Source: Paramecium octaurelia
Taxonomy: Eukaryota > Ciliophora > Oligohymenophorea > Peniculida > Parameciidae
NCBI GenBank assembly: GCA_905182995.1
Contig: CAJJDP010000020.1
Coordinates: forward strand, 375,453-439,452
Length of the DNA stretch: 64,000 nucleotides
Direction: 5' to 3'
Shown here: in pieces, positions 50,602 through 61,373 of the stretch
Layout: each line of letters opens with the position of its first letter
Numbering within the stretch: the first letter of the stretch is position 1
Notes under the pieces: generated by a model
Databases searched by the model: none
What the model was told of the DNA's origin: nothing
The model's input: only the letters and a program-made list of their open reading frames with translations
Position numbers and translations under genes: made by a program

Positions 50602-51920
50602 TCATTGAGGCTATAATGATTGACCATTCTTACTATCCAGAAATTGTTAAGTGGCATCATTTAATGGATCGACTTAAATATATAGACGAGATATTTTACC
50701 TTAAGAGCCTTCATCCAGAAACTTCAACTTGATGGTTCCATTGTAGATTAGATTTCCAGTAACTAAAATACAGAACCCAAGCAATTCTAGAACAATAGCC
50801 TCCCATCTTGTGTTTTCCCATTTGGCCTCTGGATCTATCCAAGTGATAGCCAATGAAACAGCCCAAATAATTAATGTTCTTGAAACATCGACAAGAGATC
50901 TAATTAATCAAAAGAATCTTTACCTGGCCAAGGAAGACACATATTTAGTAACTGAAACACCACAGATATTGAATGTTGCTATTGTGAATATGCCCAAAAT
51001 AACCCAAAAGAGTAATAAGCCGTTGCCAAAGATTTGCAAGAAATACAAATCCGCTCTTTCAAAGTAAAACATGTCCGTCATTCTTTTTTAGATGCAGCTA
51101 TTTTCCATTGAACTTGGACATTAGATAAAAGTCAATGCTATTGCCAACACTACGTAGACTGAAAAACCCCACAATCCTTCAATGCCTACGATTTCAAAAG
51201 GATGCAAATAATAAACATCAAAGAGTTTCTCCTCAGACACAAATTAGAGTCCGTTCATCACAACTGATAATAACAATAATCCAACAGATATAAAGTAAGC
51301 AGCTCCAATCTCAGATCCTGAATCCGAATCATCATTGTTGTCTTTCTTGGGTGGAAATAAAAAGGAACTCATTCCCACTAAAGTAATACCCACCAAGACG
51401 AAAAAGCATCCAAACCATTAGTACTTTTTAATATGTCTCTTTAAGAAACATGTGGACATAATTGCAGTTGAGATGATTGCTCCTCCTCTCAACATCTGAT
51501 AAATGGATGGGGGGATGTAATTCAAGGATATATAAGCCAATGTCGAGGCAGTTAAATCGCACATGGCTGGAATTGCCACCCAACCATAATTGACTTTTGT
51601 TTTTAACCTATTATATATAAAATTTCTATATATACCCTTTAGCTGCTGCTTCAATACATCCTTATTTATAATCTGGCTTCTTCTTGATATTCAAAAATAG
51701 TAATATGCACAAAGACTCACCCAAAAACATAGTGACTGCTTGCATAAACGGATGGTTGAAATTTGATGCAGCCCATCCATCAACAGTAACTTTACTTGTA
51801 TTTTATAATTTATAGACTAAAGATATACATCATCAAACTAGTACCTATTGTATTTGCTGCTCCTGAGAGAATCATGGCAGTGATCAGAAGGGTAATGAAT
51901 GACGATTATTTATCTCCCAT
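50602..51920 (-). CDS. SLC35F6-like drug/metabolite transporter (403 aa)
   Basis: Ten-TM carrier of the DMT/EamA superfamily. SASxxN-type block near the N-terminus (DGWAASNFNHPFMQAVTMFLGE) matches the FxHPFxQxxxMFxGE signature of SLC35F6 (C2orf18). TM segments follow, including VAIPAMCDLTASTLAYISLNYIPPSIYQMLRG, the second EamA repeat start, and LILWAVSLAI-type helices near the end. Introns: 51817-51844, 51608-51635, 50900-50923, 50673-50699 (the last is in-frame and optional). In animals the relative is lysosomal/mitochondrial; substrate unknown here. Confidence 0.85.
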
Positions 51921-52153
51921 TTAATTAATAAAATAAATTAAATCACCATTGAAAAAAAATAAATTTTACACAAAAATTTAACCAATATGGCATTTTGTAT
52001 AATATTTTATGTGTCTAAGATATCAATATATTTCTTAAGAATTTAAAACAAGAATGTGAACAATTTAAATTACAAATTTAATTTAGAATTAAAAATAAGG
52101 TAAAAAATGAAGACATATAATATTTGCCAAAGTACAATAGTTATATTCATTAA

Positions 52154-52695
52154 TCATTTAAAGATTATTTTTATTATTCCTAAGGATATAGCTATAAATG
52201 GAATTATCAATAGAAAATAAGTCTTAAAATAGTATAGACACATTTACTCTTAGATTTATCCGATCTATAAAATTGTTTAACATATCAGCAATGATCCCGC
52301 TCAATTCGATTCCTCGTTGCAATTCCCAATCCACATTTATACACAATTCCAATTCTCTGCAAAAGATCTTTTATGCTGGTAATTGTAAAAAACATTTCTA
52401 TTTCTCATAATCTAAAATACATCCCTAAATAAAATGATTTATGAACTTTTCGCTTCTACTCCAGTTGCTGTTACTGGATGTTGAGTTTGCCTTGTATATC
52501 CACATAGATGACAAATGAAATGACGATCCCCATCAATAAAAATATTAATGACCCGAAATTAATCTTCTAAACCTTCACATATTTCACTTCATCTGTCTGG
52601 GTTGCTTTATCCACAAGAGTCTTTTAGGGTATTCCTTCTAGTCTTTCGGATTAGCTTATAGTTTCGATAGACATATTTGATAATCCCTTATCCAT
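52154..52695 (-). CDS. Brl1/Brr6-like nuclear-envelope protein (164 aa)
   Basis: Brl1/Brr6 proteins act in nuclear pore assembly and membrane lipid balance at the nuclear envelope. Layout fits: a soluble N-terminus, TM1 at about residues 45-61 (FGSLIFLLMGIVISF), a lumenal domain with four cysteines in C-x6-C and C-x5-C pairs (GCILDYEKQKC, FCRELELC), a helix with ELSGIIADMLNNFIDRI, then TM2 (YFLLIIPFIAISLGIIKIIF). Introns 52491-52512 and 52223-52247 are both required; removing the second reveals TM2. About 164 aa, near the minimum for the family. Confidence 0.65.
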
Positions 52696-53012
52696 AAAAC
52701 TTAATAATTACTTAGTTATTAGTTAATTAGTAAAAGTGAATGTAAGATAAATAATTTATAAATGTGATGAAACTAAGAAATCAAGTCCCAAAACTAAAAC
52801 ATTAATATTGTTGACTGACTAGCAATTCTAGCCATGATTTGGTTCTGCATTCTATTTTTCAATTAAAATTCACTTGCATTAAGTATTACAAATCAAATGA
52901 TTTGTTAATATTTAAGCATTAAGAATTTCTACAAAAAATATTTAAAGGAAGGCATATCATCATTACAGGGAAAGTGTTAAAAGAAAAAAATTATTATATG
53001 AAAATAAATGGA
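52696..53012. other. Intergenic region
   Basis: 317 nt between two minus-strand genes. No recognisable element or ORF. Confidence 0.6.
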
Positions 53013-53430
53013 TCATGGGACTTTATTCTTCTTTGATGACAAAAATCTAAATACGGAAAATCCGAGGTTCTCGCTCTAACTCCTGATTCTAATATCCTTA
53101 ATATTAGTTTTTTGTATACATGCTCTATGAGTGCTTTTTAACAAGGAATATGATTAGCAGCTCTTGGTTTCTCATCAGTTTCTGATTCTTCGAAAATGAC
53201 ATCCTCTGGAGAGTAAACAGTCAGTTTTTATTATTGTATTTTTGGCCCTTTTGGAGGCTCAAGGCTCAAGGGATCAAGAATTAAAGGAGACTCTTTTGGT
53301 CTTTGTATTTTTAAAACAAATACTTAATATGAGGTTTAGGAGGTGGTTTATCATAAGCATCCAAATATTCCTAGTAAGTCATGGAGGAATAATATCTCTA
53401 TCGAATTTCTTAAGTGTAAAGATTATCCAT
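53013..53430 (-). CDS. Small hypothetical protein (123 aa)
   Basis: Not recognised. A Tyr/Pro-rich N-terminus (YQEYLDAYDKPPPKPHIKP), then PLSLEPPKGPK and an acidic patch (EDVIFEESETDEK). Basic C-terminus (FLSSKKNKVP). Probably disordered; a signalling or adaptor peptide layout. Introns: 53301-53323 and 53097-53119. The second removes a hydrophobic run that would otherwise be translated. Confidence 0.55.
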
Positions 53431-53467
53431 AATTTTTAAATATAAATAATAAAATCTAAATAAATAC

Positions 53468-54852
53468 TCATTATTTATTTATTCCTTCTGGGGGTATGAA
53501 TTCCACTTCATCCAGAGCATAATAAAATAAAACACATGGGTACAAATCATGATCGGATTTTGGAATGTCAAGTTTGAATGTGGTGCTAGACTGACATAGA
53601 ATAACATTTAACCTTTTGTTTATGGAATATAATAGTTTCGTTCTTTGGGTCATAAGTGCAGACAATGATATCCCCCTTTCCAAACTTGAAGCATTTAACC
53701 ACATTATTCTGATTAGAAGTAGTACTAGACCAAGCACCGCCATTTGATGACACCATATATGCACCATGTCCCAGTGATTGAAATGCAAATCCGAATTGCT
53801 TGCTTTACACTATCGATAAATCACATACTCCAACTGCAATCCAATTGCTTTAATGAACAAACTAGATATTGCTTAGAAATCATAATTTTACATTCAATTT
53901 GAACCCAAAAACAGTTGTCTGATTTTTGTCTAATGATGGAGTCATCACTGCAAACTTGTATCCATGATTTGAGTTGCTTGCTTTAAACACAATTATATAT
54001 AGAATATACCTTTTACAATCTTTGGTTGTATTATATCAACCTAAGGATGTTTGTTGTTTGGTAGAAATTAGAATTGATAAGATTTCTAGAATATTGTTTT
54101 TTATGTCTTTGATTACAGGAGATCAATCTGCTACTCTATGCCTTAATTAAATTGTTTTTCCAATTAGGATAAGTGATCCTTTTGATCTTTTATGTGAAAA
54201 TCGAAAATCCTATTGATTTCTTCATAATTGAGATCTTTTTCTGGAATTTCCTAAACAACTAAAGCATCAAGCAAATTCTTGACTGAGCTACTAAGCATTT
54301 CAACATTAGTTTGATTTTAAATGATTGTCTCAATGACTGCATCTGGATCTCATTAATGTGGATAATTACATTGATTGCCAGTGCTGAATTCTCTCATTTT
54401 CACAAATTTGCGTAAGTTTTCGAAGAATTCTTTTTCTAAGGTGACAATTTTAGACAGTTTATTGTTTATTTGTTCTTTAAACTCTTAAATGTATATCAAT
54501 TGTTTTTCTTCTTATTCATTAATCTTCTTGATTAGGATATCCTTCTCGCTTTATTTTAAAGAAATATTTTAATACTCTCTAAATGTTATAAAAGAAAATA
54601 CCTCAATTATTAATCATATTCACACAACAAGAGTTTTAATGGTTTTAATTGATGTCCCTTATGAAATTCCTCTTAACAAATACAACAACATAAAATTTGG
54701 CTTTGTAAACAATCTTTTTCCAAACAAATCAAACTCATAGCTTCTCCACTATGATCACCTCCAAAAGGACATTGTGGATATTGAAGACTCGAAAACTTTT
54801 TGATGTTCAATTTGTCATCTGGCTTATTCATTTGTTTATATGTCTTTACCAT
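53468..54852 (-). CDS. B-box-type zinc finger, coiled coil and SPRY-like domain protein (419 aa)
   Basis: TRIM-like layout without a RING. The N-terminal zinc module has CPFGGDHSGEAMSLIC, then CLQ, then CCCICQEEFHKGH (C, H, C, C, C, C, H, H). A coiled coil covers about 75-150. A SPRY/B30.2-like domain fills about 255-415: VWIAVGVCDLSIVQ-type first strands (WIAVGVCD), then GFAFQSLGHGAYMVSSNGGAW, GDIIVCTYDPKNETIIFHK, LYPCVLFYYALDEVEFIP. Introns: 54579-54601, 54349-54369, 53981-54009, 53862-53891, 53591-53612. Third zinc module of this type in the window. Confidence 0.8.
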
Positions 54853-54899
54853 ATTTTGTACCCATTATTTCATTTTTTTAATTTAAAAATAAATACTCA

Positions 54900-57334
54900 A
54901 TGTATGAAATGCAGAGTTTTAAGAATATGATATGGAAGAAAAAGGGACTAATCATCACCATAAGAATATTTACATTTATAAGAAAGATGTTGTCGAATCT
55001 ACATTCATATCAATTTAGAAAGCTCACTCATCAAAATTTTAAAGCCTTGAATGATCAATCTGCATATTATCGATTCTACGCAAATCAGAATTATGTTAAT
55101 AGTAACTTGACATATATGGTATTAATTTGATAATATAAGGACAAAATAAGATACTGGTTCAATGCTAATAACTTTCTAAATAAAATAAAGACAGGCTACA
55201 AATATACATTATTTAGTCACACAATAAATCCTAATAACAGTTTCAAGCTAATTTTTGATTTCATCCTTTCAATAATGCTAATCATCAATGTGACGTATTT
55301 GCCTATGAATATGAGTTTCAATATTGAATGGCCAGAAGCAGAAGTAATATTATTGATGTTACCAGATTATTTATTTCTCATTCATATAATACTTCAATTC
55401 AACACAGCCTATTACGACTCTGGAGTATTGAAGTCTTAAAGAAAAGAAATAGCAAAACATTACTTAAAAAATAGTTGCATTTTAGATTGTCTGAGTATGG
55501 TCCCTCTGATTTTCAATTTTGACTAAAGTTACTTTTTGAATTTCTTCATATTACTCAGATTAAATGCATTGGTGGACATATTACTATTTTTTGAGGAAAA
55601 TTACAATATGCGTAAGAACTATGGGACTTACATCGATGTGATTAAATTAATGAGTATATTTCTATATTCGTCCCACATCTTTGCCTGTCTCTTTTTCTTA
55701 ATAGCCAAAACTGAAATAAGTGATGGAGTCTAGAACACTTGGATATAGATCAACCATATACAAGATGTATCTTGGGAATAATAATATGTCACTGCACTGT
55801 ATTGGGGTTCAGTGACTACTTTAACAATAGGCTACGGAGACATTCTGCCTACCACTAATATAGAGAGGGCTTATGTCATTCTAGTGGCCTTATTAAGTTC
55901 GATAGTATTTGGATTCACAATTTCAAACATAGGATAGATTTTTAATAATATAACTGAATTGAAGAAGACTCAGAGACATCGGATGAGTATGATAACTTCG
56001 TTTATCTAGAAGAGAGGTTTGAATAAGGAATTAGAGATCAGAGTCAGGAAGTTCTTTGAGTATTATTTTTAAATCGAGGAAAACAGAGATCAAGAATGTG
56101 AAGTTCTGATGCAGTAATTAACTGAGGATTTAAGGAAAGAAGTTAAAATAGACTTCTATAAGAAATACTTAATGAAGCAACCTTTAATTTTTAAAACCTT
56201 TAGTGAAGAGTTTATAAATAAGATTTGCTTAATAATGCATGAACGTCTCTTGATCCCAGAAGAAAGGTTTCTGTTTAAAGGCGATCAAGTGAATGAACTA
56301 TCATTCATCATAGAAGGTTACGCCGACATCATTATTGAGTTTAATAAAAATAAACAAAATAAGCTTTCTCAGATTCGCAGATTAGATTCATCTTAAAGCA
56401 TTGCTATGAATTATTTCTTCACTTAATCGCCGATCCCCTATACAATTAAATCAAAAACATTCACTAGAATAGTCTAAATCAATTTATAAGAACTTCAGTA
56501 ATTACTAGTGGGTTATCCCAAAGATTGGCAGAAATTTAAAAAGTTACAATAGAGCATGAGATTGAATGAATGTCCTTTGATAGAATGCGATATTTGCAAA
56601 TAGACTCACTAATTAGAGAAATGCAATGTCTTATTTTATACTCCCAATTCTAAGTAGATAATCAAGAAGATTTATTAAGTAAAGTAGGATCGCTCCAATT
56701 TTATCAGAGAAAACAGAATATAATATGTATTATTTTATCATTTACCTTATAATAGCAAACCTTTAATGACAAATTAAGTATCCAAGAGGGTGTACTATCA
56801 TTTGCAGTTGATGAAAACTATTTCTAAAAGGAATCAATTAATGAAGAATTCGTATAGAAATATGATTTCGTTCGATTGCGAAATGCTGAATTGAATATGG
56901 AAAATAGATCAGTTAAAATTGCGTAGTCCTCCAAAGAAGAGCCAAAAATAATTAAAAGAAGAAACGGTGTCAGAGCCTCGATCAGATAGGTTATTGCTGA
57001 AAGTAATGAGTCATCGGATAGTGATTCTCAGAATCTCATCTAGATGTTCAAAATACTCTCGTATAGGTCATCAGAATAAATTGAATTCAAAAATTATCCA
57101 GATTAAATACTTTATAATGAATATTTAAATATCATCAAACCTGATGTTGTATCCTATCTAGATAAACAAAAAGAATTTGAACATTTTAACCCGCAGGATA
57201 ATATCACGAATGTTTTACAGAGAAATATCGAAGTCAATAAGAACTATTTAAAGCTCAAAACTAAAAAGTCCAGAAGACTAATTAAAAAATCCACATGGCT
57301 GGATAGCGTTAAGCCTAAGAAAGTGCAATTTTGA
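54900..57334 (+). CDS. Voltage/cyclic-nucleotide-type K+ channel with CCHC motif (794 aa)
   Basis: Third EAG/CNG-type channel. Transmembrane region ~110-350 with S1 FDFILSIMLIINVTYL, a PxPxxF-type S4-S5 and pore TTLTIGYGDILP (GYGD near residue 304). CNBD at about 435-540, weakly conserved. At 56586-56624 codons spell CDICKQTHQLEKC, a CX2CX3HX4C knuckle-like motif in the same place as in the channel at 11052. A long polar, Lys-rich tail follows. Introns: 55119-55139 and 56727-56755. The start ATG lies 47 nt from the divergent B-box/SPRY gene, so the two genes share a very short promoter region. Confidence 0.9.
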
Positions 57335-57426
57335 TGATTTTTATTGTTATATAATAGTTACAAATTTAAAACTAAAATGATACAACATTTAGATGATTTT
57401 ATAAAATGTATATATATTTATTTCTT

Positions 57427-57809
57427 ATGCATTTTTAATTATCCTAAAACATCACCTTAGACTTAAGAAGTCCTGTAGAAGATGGTTTTGATGACGACAT
57501 AAGCTCCACAGAATAACTGAGTGATGGATCAGTTGAATCTTTAGAAGACCTCCTCCCCAAAATTCATTAAAAACAAAGCCCATTATGTATTATAGAGGAG
57601 AAGATAATTCAATATCTCAAATAATTAAACCTGGCATTTAAAACAGATCCAAGAAAAAAAGAGTTTGAATATTAGTATTGAATATGTTTTACACTAGCGA
57701 AAAATAAAAAAAAACAATACCTCAGTTTCTAGGATCTGTTGAGGGTTCCCCTGGCATAAAGATCATCAAATAAAAAACTAGATAAATAATACAATATAAA
57801 AAAAACTGA
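57427..57809 (+). CDS. Small hypothetical protein (119 aa)
   Basis: Not recognised. An acidic central part (VEDGFDDDISSTEQLSDGSVESLEDLLPK) then IIEEKIIQYLKQLNLAFKTDPRKKE and a basic end. Probably largely disordered. One 23-nt intron (57675-57697); without it a TGA ends the frame before the basic tail. The gene follows the K+ channel by 92 nt. Confidence 0.55.
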
Positions 57810-58443
57810 AAACTAAAGCATTTTCCGCAAATAAACATATATGACTTATAAAATGATCAAATAATTTTATTTTGAAGATTTTAGTTTTTATTATTGTTTT
57901 TTATCACTTATTTTTATAATAATCTTTTGATCACATCCAGATTGCATTTTTATCATTAATTCATGGCCACTTTTTGCAATATTGACCCAACATCATAATA
58001 CGCTAAAAACTCATTTAGACCTGACAAATATATCCCAATTGCAAATAATACATAAAATTGAACCTGAAGTTTGTTTCTTACAAACTTAACTGAGCTGTAT
58101 CATCATATCAAATTAATCATCTCATTAATAGATATTTCCATGTTTCAACATATTTCTTCATTCAACAATATTTCTAATTTAATAATATTTAGAATATAGA
58201 TTTTTATAAATAAATGTTATTCTTATATTTTTATCTTAACTATTTTTAAGTATATTAATTTTAATGTAATATGAAATTAACATGGTTTAATTAATCAAAA
58301 TATATCTGAGATATTTCTGTATTTCTAATACCTAAATCCTCTATTCATTGTGAGTACACCCCATTTAAATGTAATAGGTTATTTTAGGTTAGAAGAGGAT
58401 GAGGAAGAATTGTTTTACATTTCATTATTTTTATCTATATTTT
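57810..58443. other. Intergenic region around the microprotein gene
   Basis: 634 nt between two plus-strand genes. Apart from the minus-strand microprotein frame at 57953-58106 I see nothing; 58107-58443 would hold the promoter of the kinase gene and of the microprotein. Confidence 0.5.
57953..58106 (-). CDS. Microprotein with one membrane helix (43 aa)
   Basis: Not recognised. Two exons joined by a 22-nt intron (58064-58085): MMIQLSQ, then VQFYVLFAIGIYLSGLNEFL (membrane helix), then a short soluble tail (AYYDVGSILQKVAMNQ). The intron has GT...AG ends and the junction is in phase 0. Residue use is unlike random AT-rich translation. Too short for the usual ORF cut-offs. Size and layout recall small subunits of membrane complexes. 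Confidence 0.4.
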
Positions 58444-59933
58444 ATGGGCAATAAATAAACTGAAAATTAATATAACAAAGAACATAATGAAAAGATGTTA
58501 GATTGTCTAAGTAACACCTTAATTTATTTTAGTAATTGAAAATAGAAATCAAATTGAAGTATTAATCAGAAAAGCTGGAAGGGTGAGCAAAGAATACTCT
58601 TTTCTAACACCTCCCATTGGTAAAGGGAAATATAGTGAAATTAGAAAAATTATAAATAAGAAGACAGGAATTATGAGAGCAGTGAAAATAATCTAGAAAA
58701 ATGTATCAAATAAAGTAGAAGGAAAGATCATAAATGAAATAAATACTTTAGAAATGTTGGATCATCCTAATATTGTCAGAGTGAATGAGTATTTTTCTGA
58801 TGACAGATTTCATTATATAATAACAGAATATTATTCTGGAGGAGAACTTATTGACCATATTGATAAATAAAGGGTATTCACTGAAGCTTAAGCTGCAAAA
58901 ATTATATATGTTCTACTTTACACTATAAATTATTGTCATAAAAAGTAAATTTGTCACAGGGAAATAAAGTTAGAGAACATACTATTTGATAGAAATTCAG
59001 AGGATTCTCTGCCTATTTTGATTGATTTTGGAAGTTGCAGTAAAATGGATCACAAAATGACTAGTTAACCTAATCATCCATATTTCCAAGCTCCAGAATT
59101 AATATTAGGGAATTATCATAGTGGTGTTGATATATGGGCAATAGGAGTAATTTTGTATCTGCTTTTATGTGGGTATCCTCCATTCCGAGGAAAGACTGAT
59201 GAACTGATTATAAAGAGTGTTATAAGACAAGAAGTGGAGTTTGATGACCCTGAATGGGATAATACTTCAGAGGAGGCTAAAAATCTGATTGTAAAATTGT
59301 TATAAAAGGATCCCAATAGGAGAATGACTGCGGAGATGGCATTAAACGATATATGGATATTAAAAAATTATGAATTAAAGGTTTTTGATGGATTGATTAA
59401 GAGAGTGGTGACAAATTTGGCTACATTTTAAGCTTCTTCAAGATTATAGGAAGCTACTCTAAAATTGATGGTGCAATTTTTAGCTACAAGAGAAGAGCTT
59501 TCTGAATTGAGAGTAGTCTTCATGCATATAGATACTAAATTAGATGGAGTATTGGATTAAGATGAGTTATAGGCAGTTATGCTGAAATATTATGATTAAA
59601 GTTTTGTTCATTAACAAATAAATAAAATATGTTAGCATCCACTAACATACTCTACGTTTTTGACCAGAAGTGTTGATAGATAAACAATGTTGCAAAAAAG
59701 TAAGATAGAAACTGCTTTTAAATTGATAGATCGAGTATAAAGATATAACTAAATTATTTTAGAATGGGTCAGGTAACATTTCGGTTGAAGAACTTTAAGA
59801 TACATTTAAGGTTTGCAATGCTGAAACAGAGAACCCATGGTCGGAAATCATGACTGAAGTTGATAGTAATCAAGATGGAAGTTTGTCTTTATTGGAGTTC
59901 AATTAAATGATGAGATAATTATTAATTTAATGA
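58444..59933 (+). CDS. CDPK-like kinase with HRE catalytic motif and degenerate EF-hands (479 aa)
   Basis: Calcium-dependent protein kinase layout: N-terminal MGNKQTE (Gly2, possible myristoylation), kinase domain at about 45-300, junction helix, EF-hands. Gly-loop IGKGKYSEI, lysine in MRAVKII, DFGSCSK and APELI are present. The catalytic loop reads CHREIKLENIL: glutamate (about residue 166) replaces the catalytic aspartate of HRD. EF1 (IDTKLDGVLDQDEL) is plausible, the second loop is lost (QHPLTYSTFLTRSVDR), EF3 (IDRNGSGNISVEEL) and EF4 (VDSNQDGSLSLLEF) look intact. Introns: 58511-58532, 59735-59762. Confidence 0.88.
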
Positions 59934-59948
59934 TAATTACGAAATGCA

Positions 59949-60856
59949 TCACAAATTGATAAGTTTGATAAATAAACTCATTGTAGCATTAACTACATTG
60001 TTATCATCATCTTCATTCTTATTAGCCTCACGTTCATGTTTAATATGAAGTATCAACCATGTAAGGAGTCCACCAACTATTCCTAAGAGAATTAAAACTA
60101 TTAGACCCAACCAAAGGTATTTCTTACATGTCTTACTTTGTTCTTATTTAGCTATATCCAATTCTTTGACAGTCACTTTCAAATTATCTTGCACAGTTGT
60201 CATATTCATCTCGACTTCATTAAGTTATTCACCTTATTTATTTACTTCTGTGCTCATATCATTAACTATCCGGTTGAGAAGCAAAGCATCCTTTTCAATA
60301 GTATCTATTTCCTCTTGTCTGTAGATTATATAAATTTATTTACTTTTCTTTAATAACTGCATTATCAATTTCCAATTATGATATCTCAACTAAATCTTCA
60401 AATTGTTTCTGTTCGATTTAAGATTATTTAAGAGTGACTGTAGATTACACAACATTTGGTTTATATTGTTATGTTTATGTAGATCTTCTGTGAAGAGTTT
60501 ACCTTCTAATTTCATACCCTTCTTCTATTAAATTTTTCTATATCTATTTGTATCTATTTATTTCTTTTCCATAAATATCCCTTAATTACTTTATTTTTTT
60601 CTTTTATTCGGATATCTATTTAAATTCACTCATTTACCTTTGCAATCTTATCTAATTGTTCCATAACTTGTTCCAGTTGTTCACCCAAATTTAATTAAGC
60701 CACTCTTGCATTTTCAATGATTTCCTTCATCTTCTCAAATTAAGTCTAATCTGAGGACTGAATCTCATCATTTAATTCCTTCGCCTAGCCAATCAGCTAC
60801 GAAGCCTTCTATAATAGTCCATCAAAGTTCTATTTGCTTATTAAAGGTTAATTCAT
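59949..60856 (-). CDS. SNARE protein, syntaxin-like (~280-286 aa)
   Basis: Membrane-fusion t-SNARE by layout: a helical N-terminus (~1-130), a SNARE helix around VNDMSTEVNKQGEQLNEVEMNMTTVQ with a Gln at the central layer position (EVNKQGEQL), then a single TM (YLWLGLIVLILLGIVGGLLTWLIL). About 40 residues (KHEREANKNEDDDNN...) follow the TM, unusual since most SNAREs end at it. Introns: 60616-60637, 60319-60343, and a possible 18-nt one at 60485-60502 that is in-frame and may be coding. The gene ends 15 nt from the convergent CDPK stop. Confidence 0.78.
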
Positions 60857-60926
60857 ATCTAAAACTTTTTTTCACTTTTTTTAATATTAATTTATTAACT
60901 AAATATTAAATATATAAATTTCAGCA

Positions 60927-61373
60927 TCACGTTATTCTCTATAAAGAACAATATCTGGTTGATTCATTTTATTATTTCCTTAGATAAACCTCCAATCTCG
61001 AACACATATCATAAAAAGAATATGATAGAATTGGAAAGTAATGTTCAAATTCTTCATTCCCCTAAAGTCCTCTGATTATCAAAACAATATAACTGAGATG
61101 ATCATTAATAGTTGATGTTTATTTATGACTCAAAAATAAAATGTTTGACCGCCTTATTATTAACTCATTCAAATTTTATAATAAAACCTTAGAAAAAGCA
61201 TGTTGTGTATCAATTAATTCAATTTGTTTGAGTAGATTTTCGATATCAGAGTCCCGTTGATGTAAAATTTCTTATTTAAAAGATGTGGGGATTTGTAGTT
61301 TTGAATCCTCTTGCTTTCCTTATTCTTGAAGCTCTAGATTGATTTTTCTTTTATTTGAACAAGCCAGACCCAT
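60927..61373 (-). CDS. Small protein with predicted N-terminal acylation (148 aa)
   Basis: Not recognised. It starts MGLACSNKRK: Gly2 (myristoylation) with Cys5 (palmitoylation) and a basic patch, a typical dual-lipid membrane anchor. Helical region DSDIENLLKQIELIDTQHAF, then mixed. Single exon as read. Same strand as the SNARE, 70 nt upstream of its ATG. The C-terminal 30 residues might be altered by an undetected intron. Confidence 0.5.
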
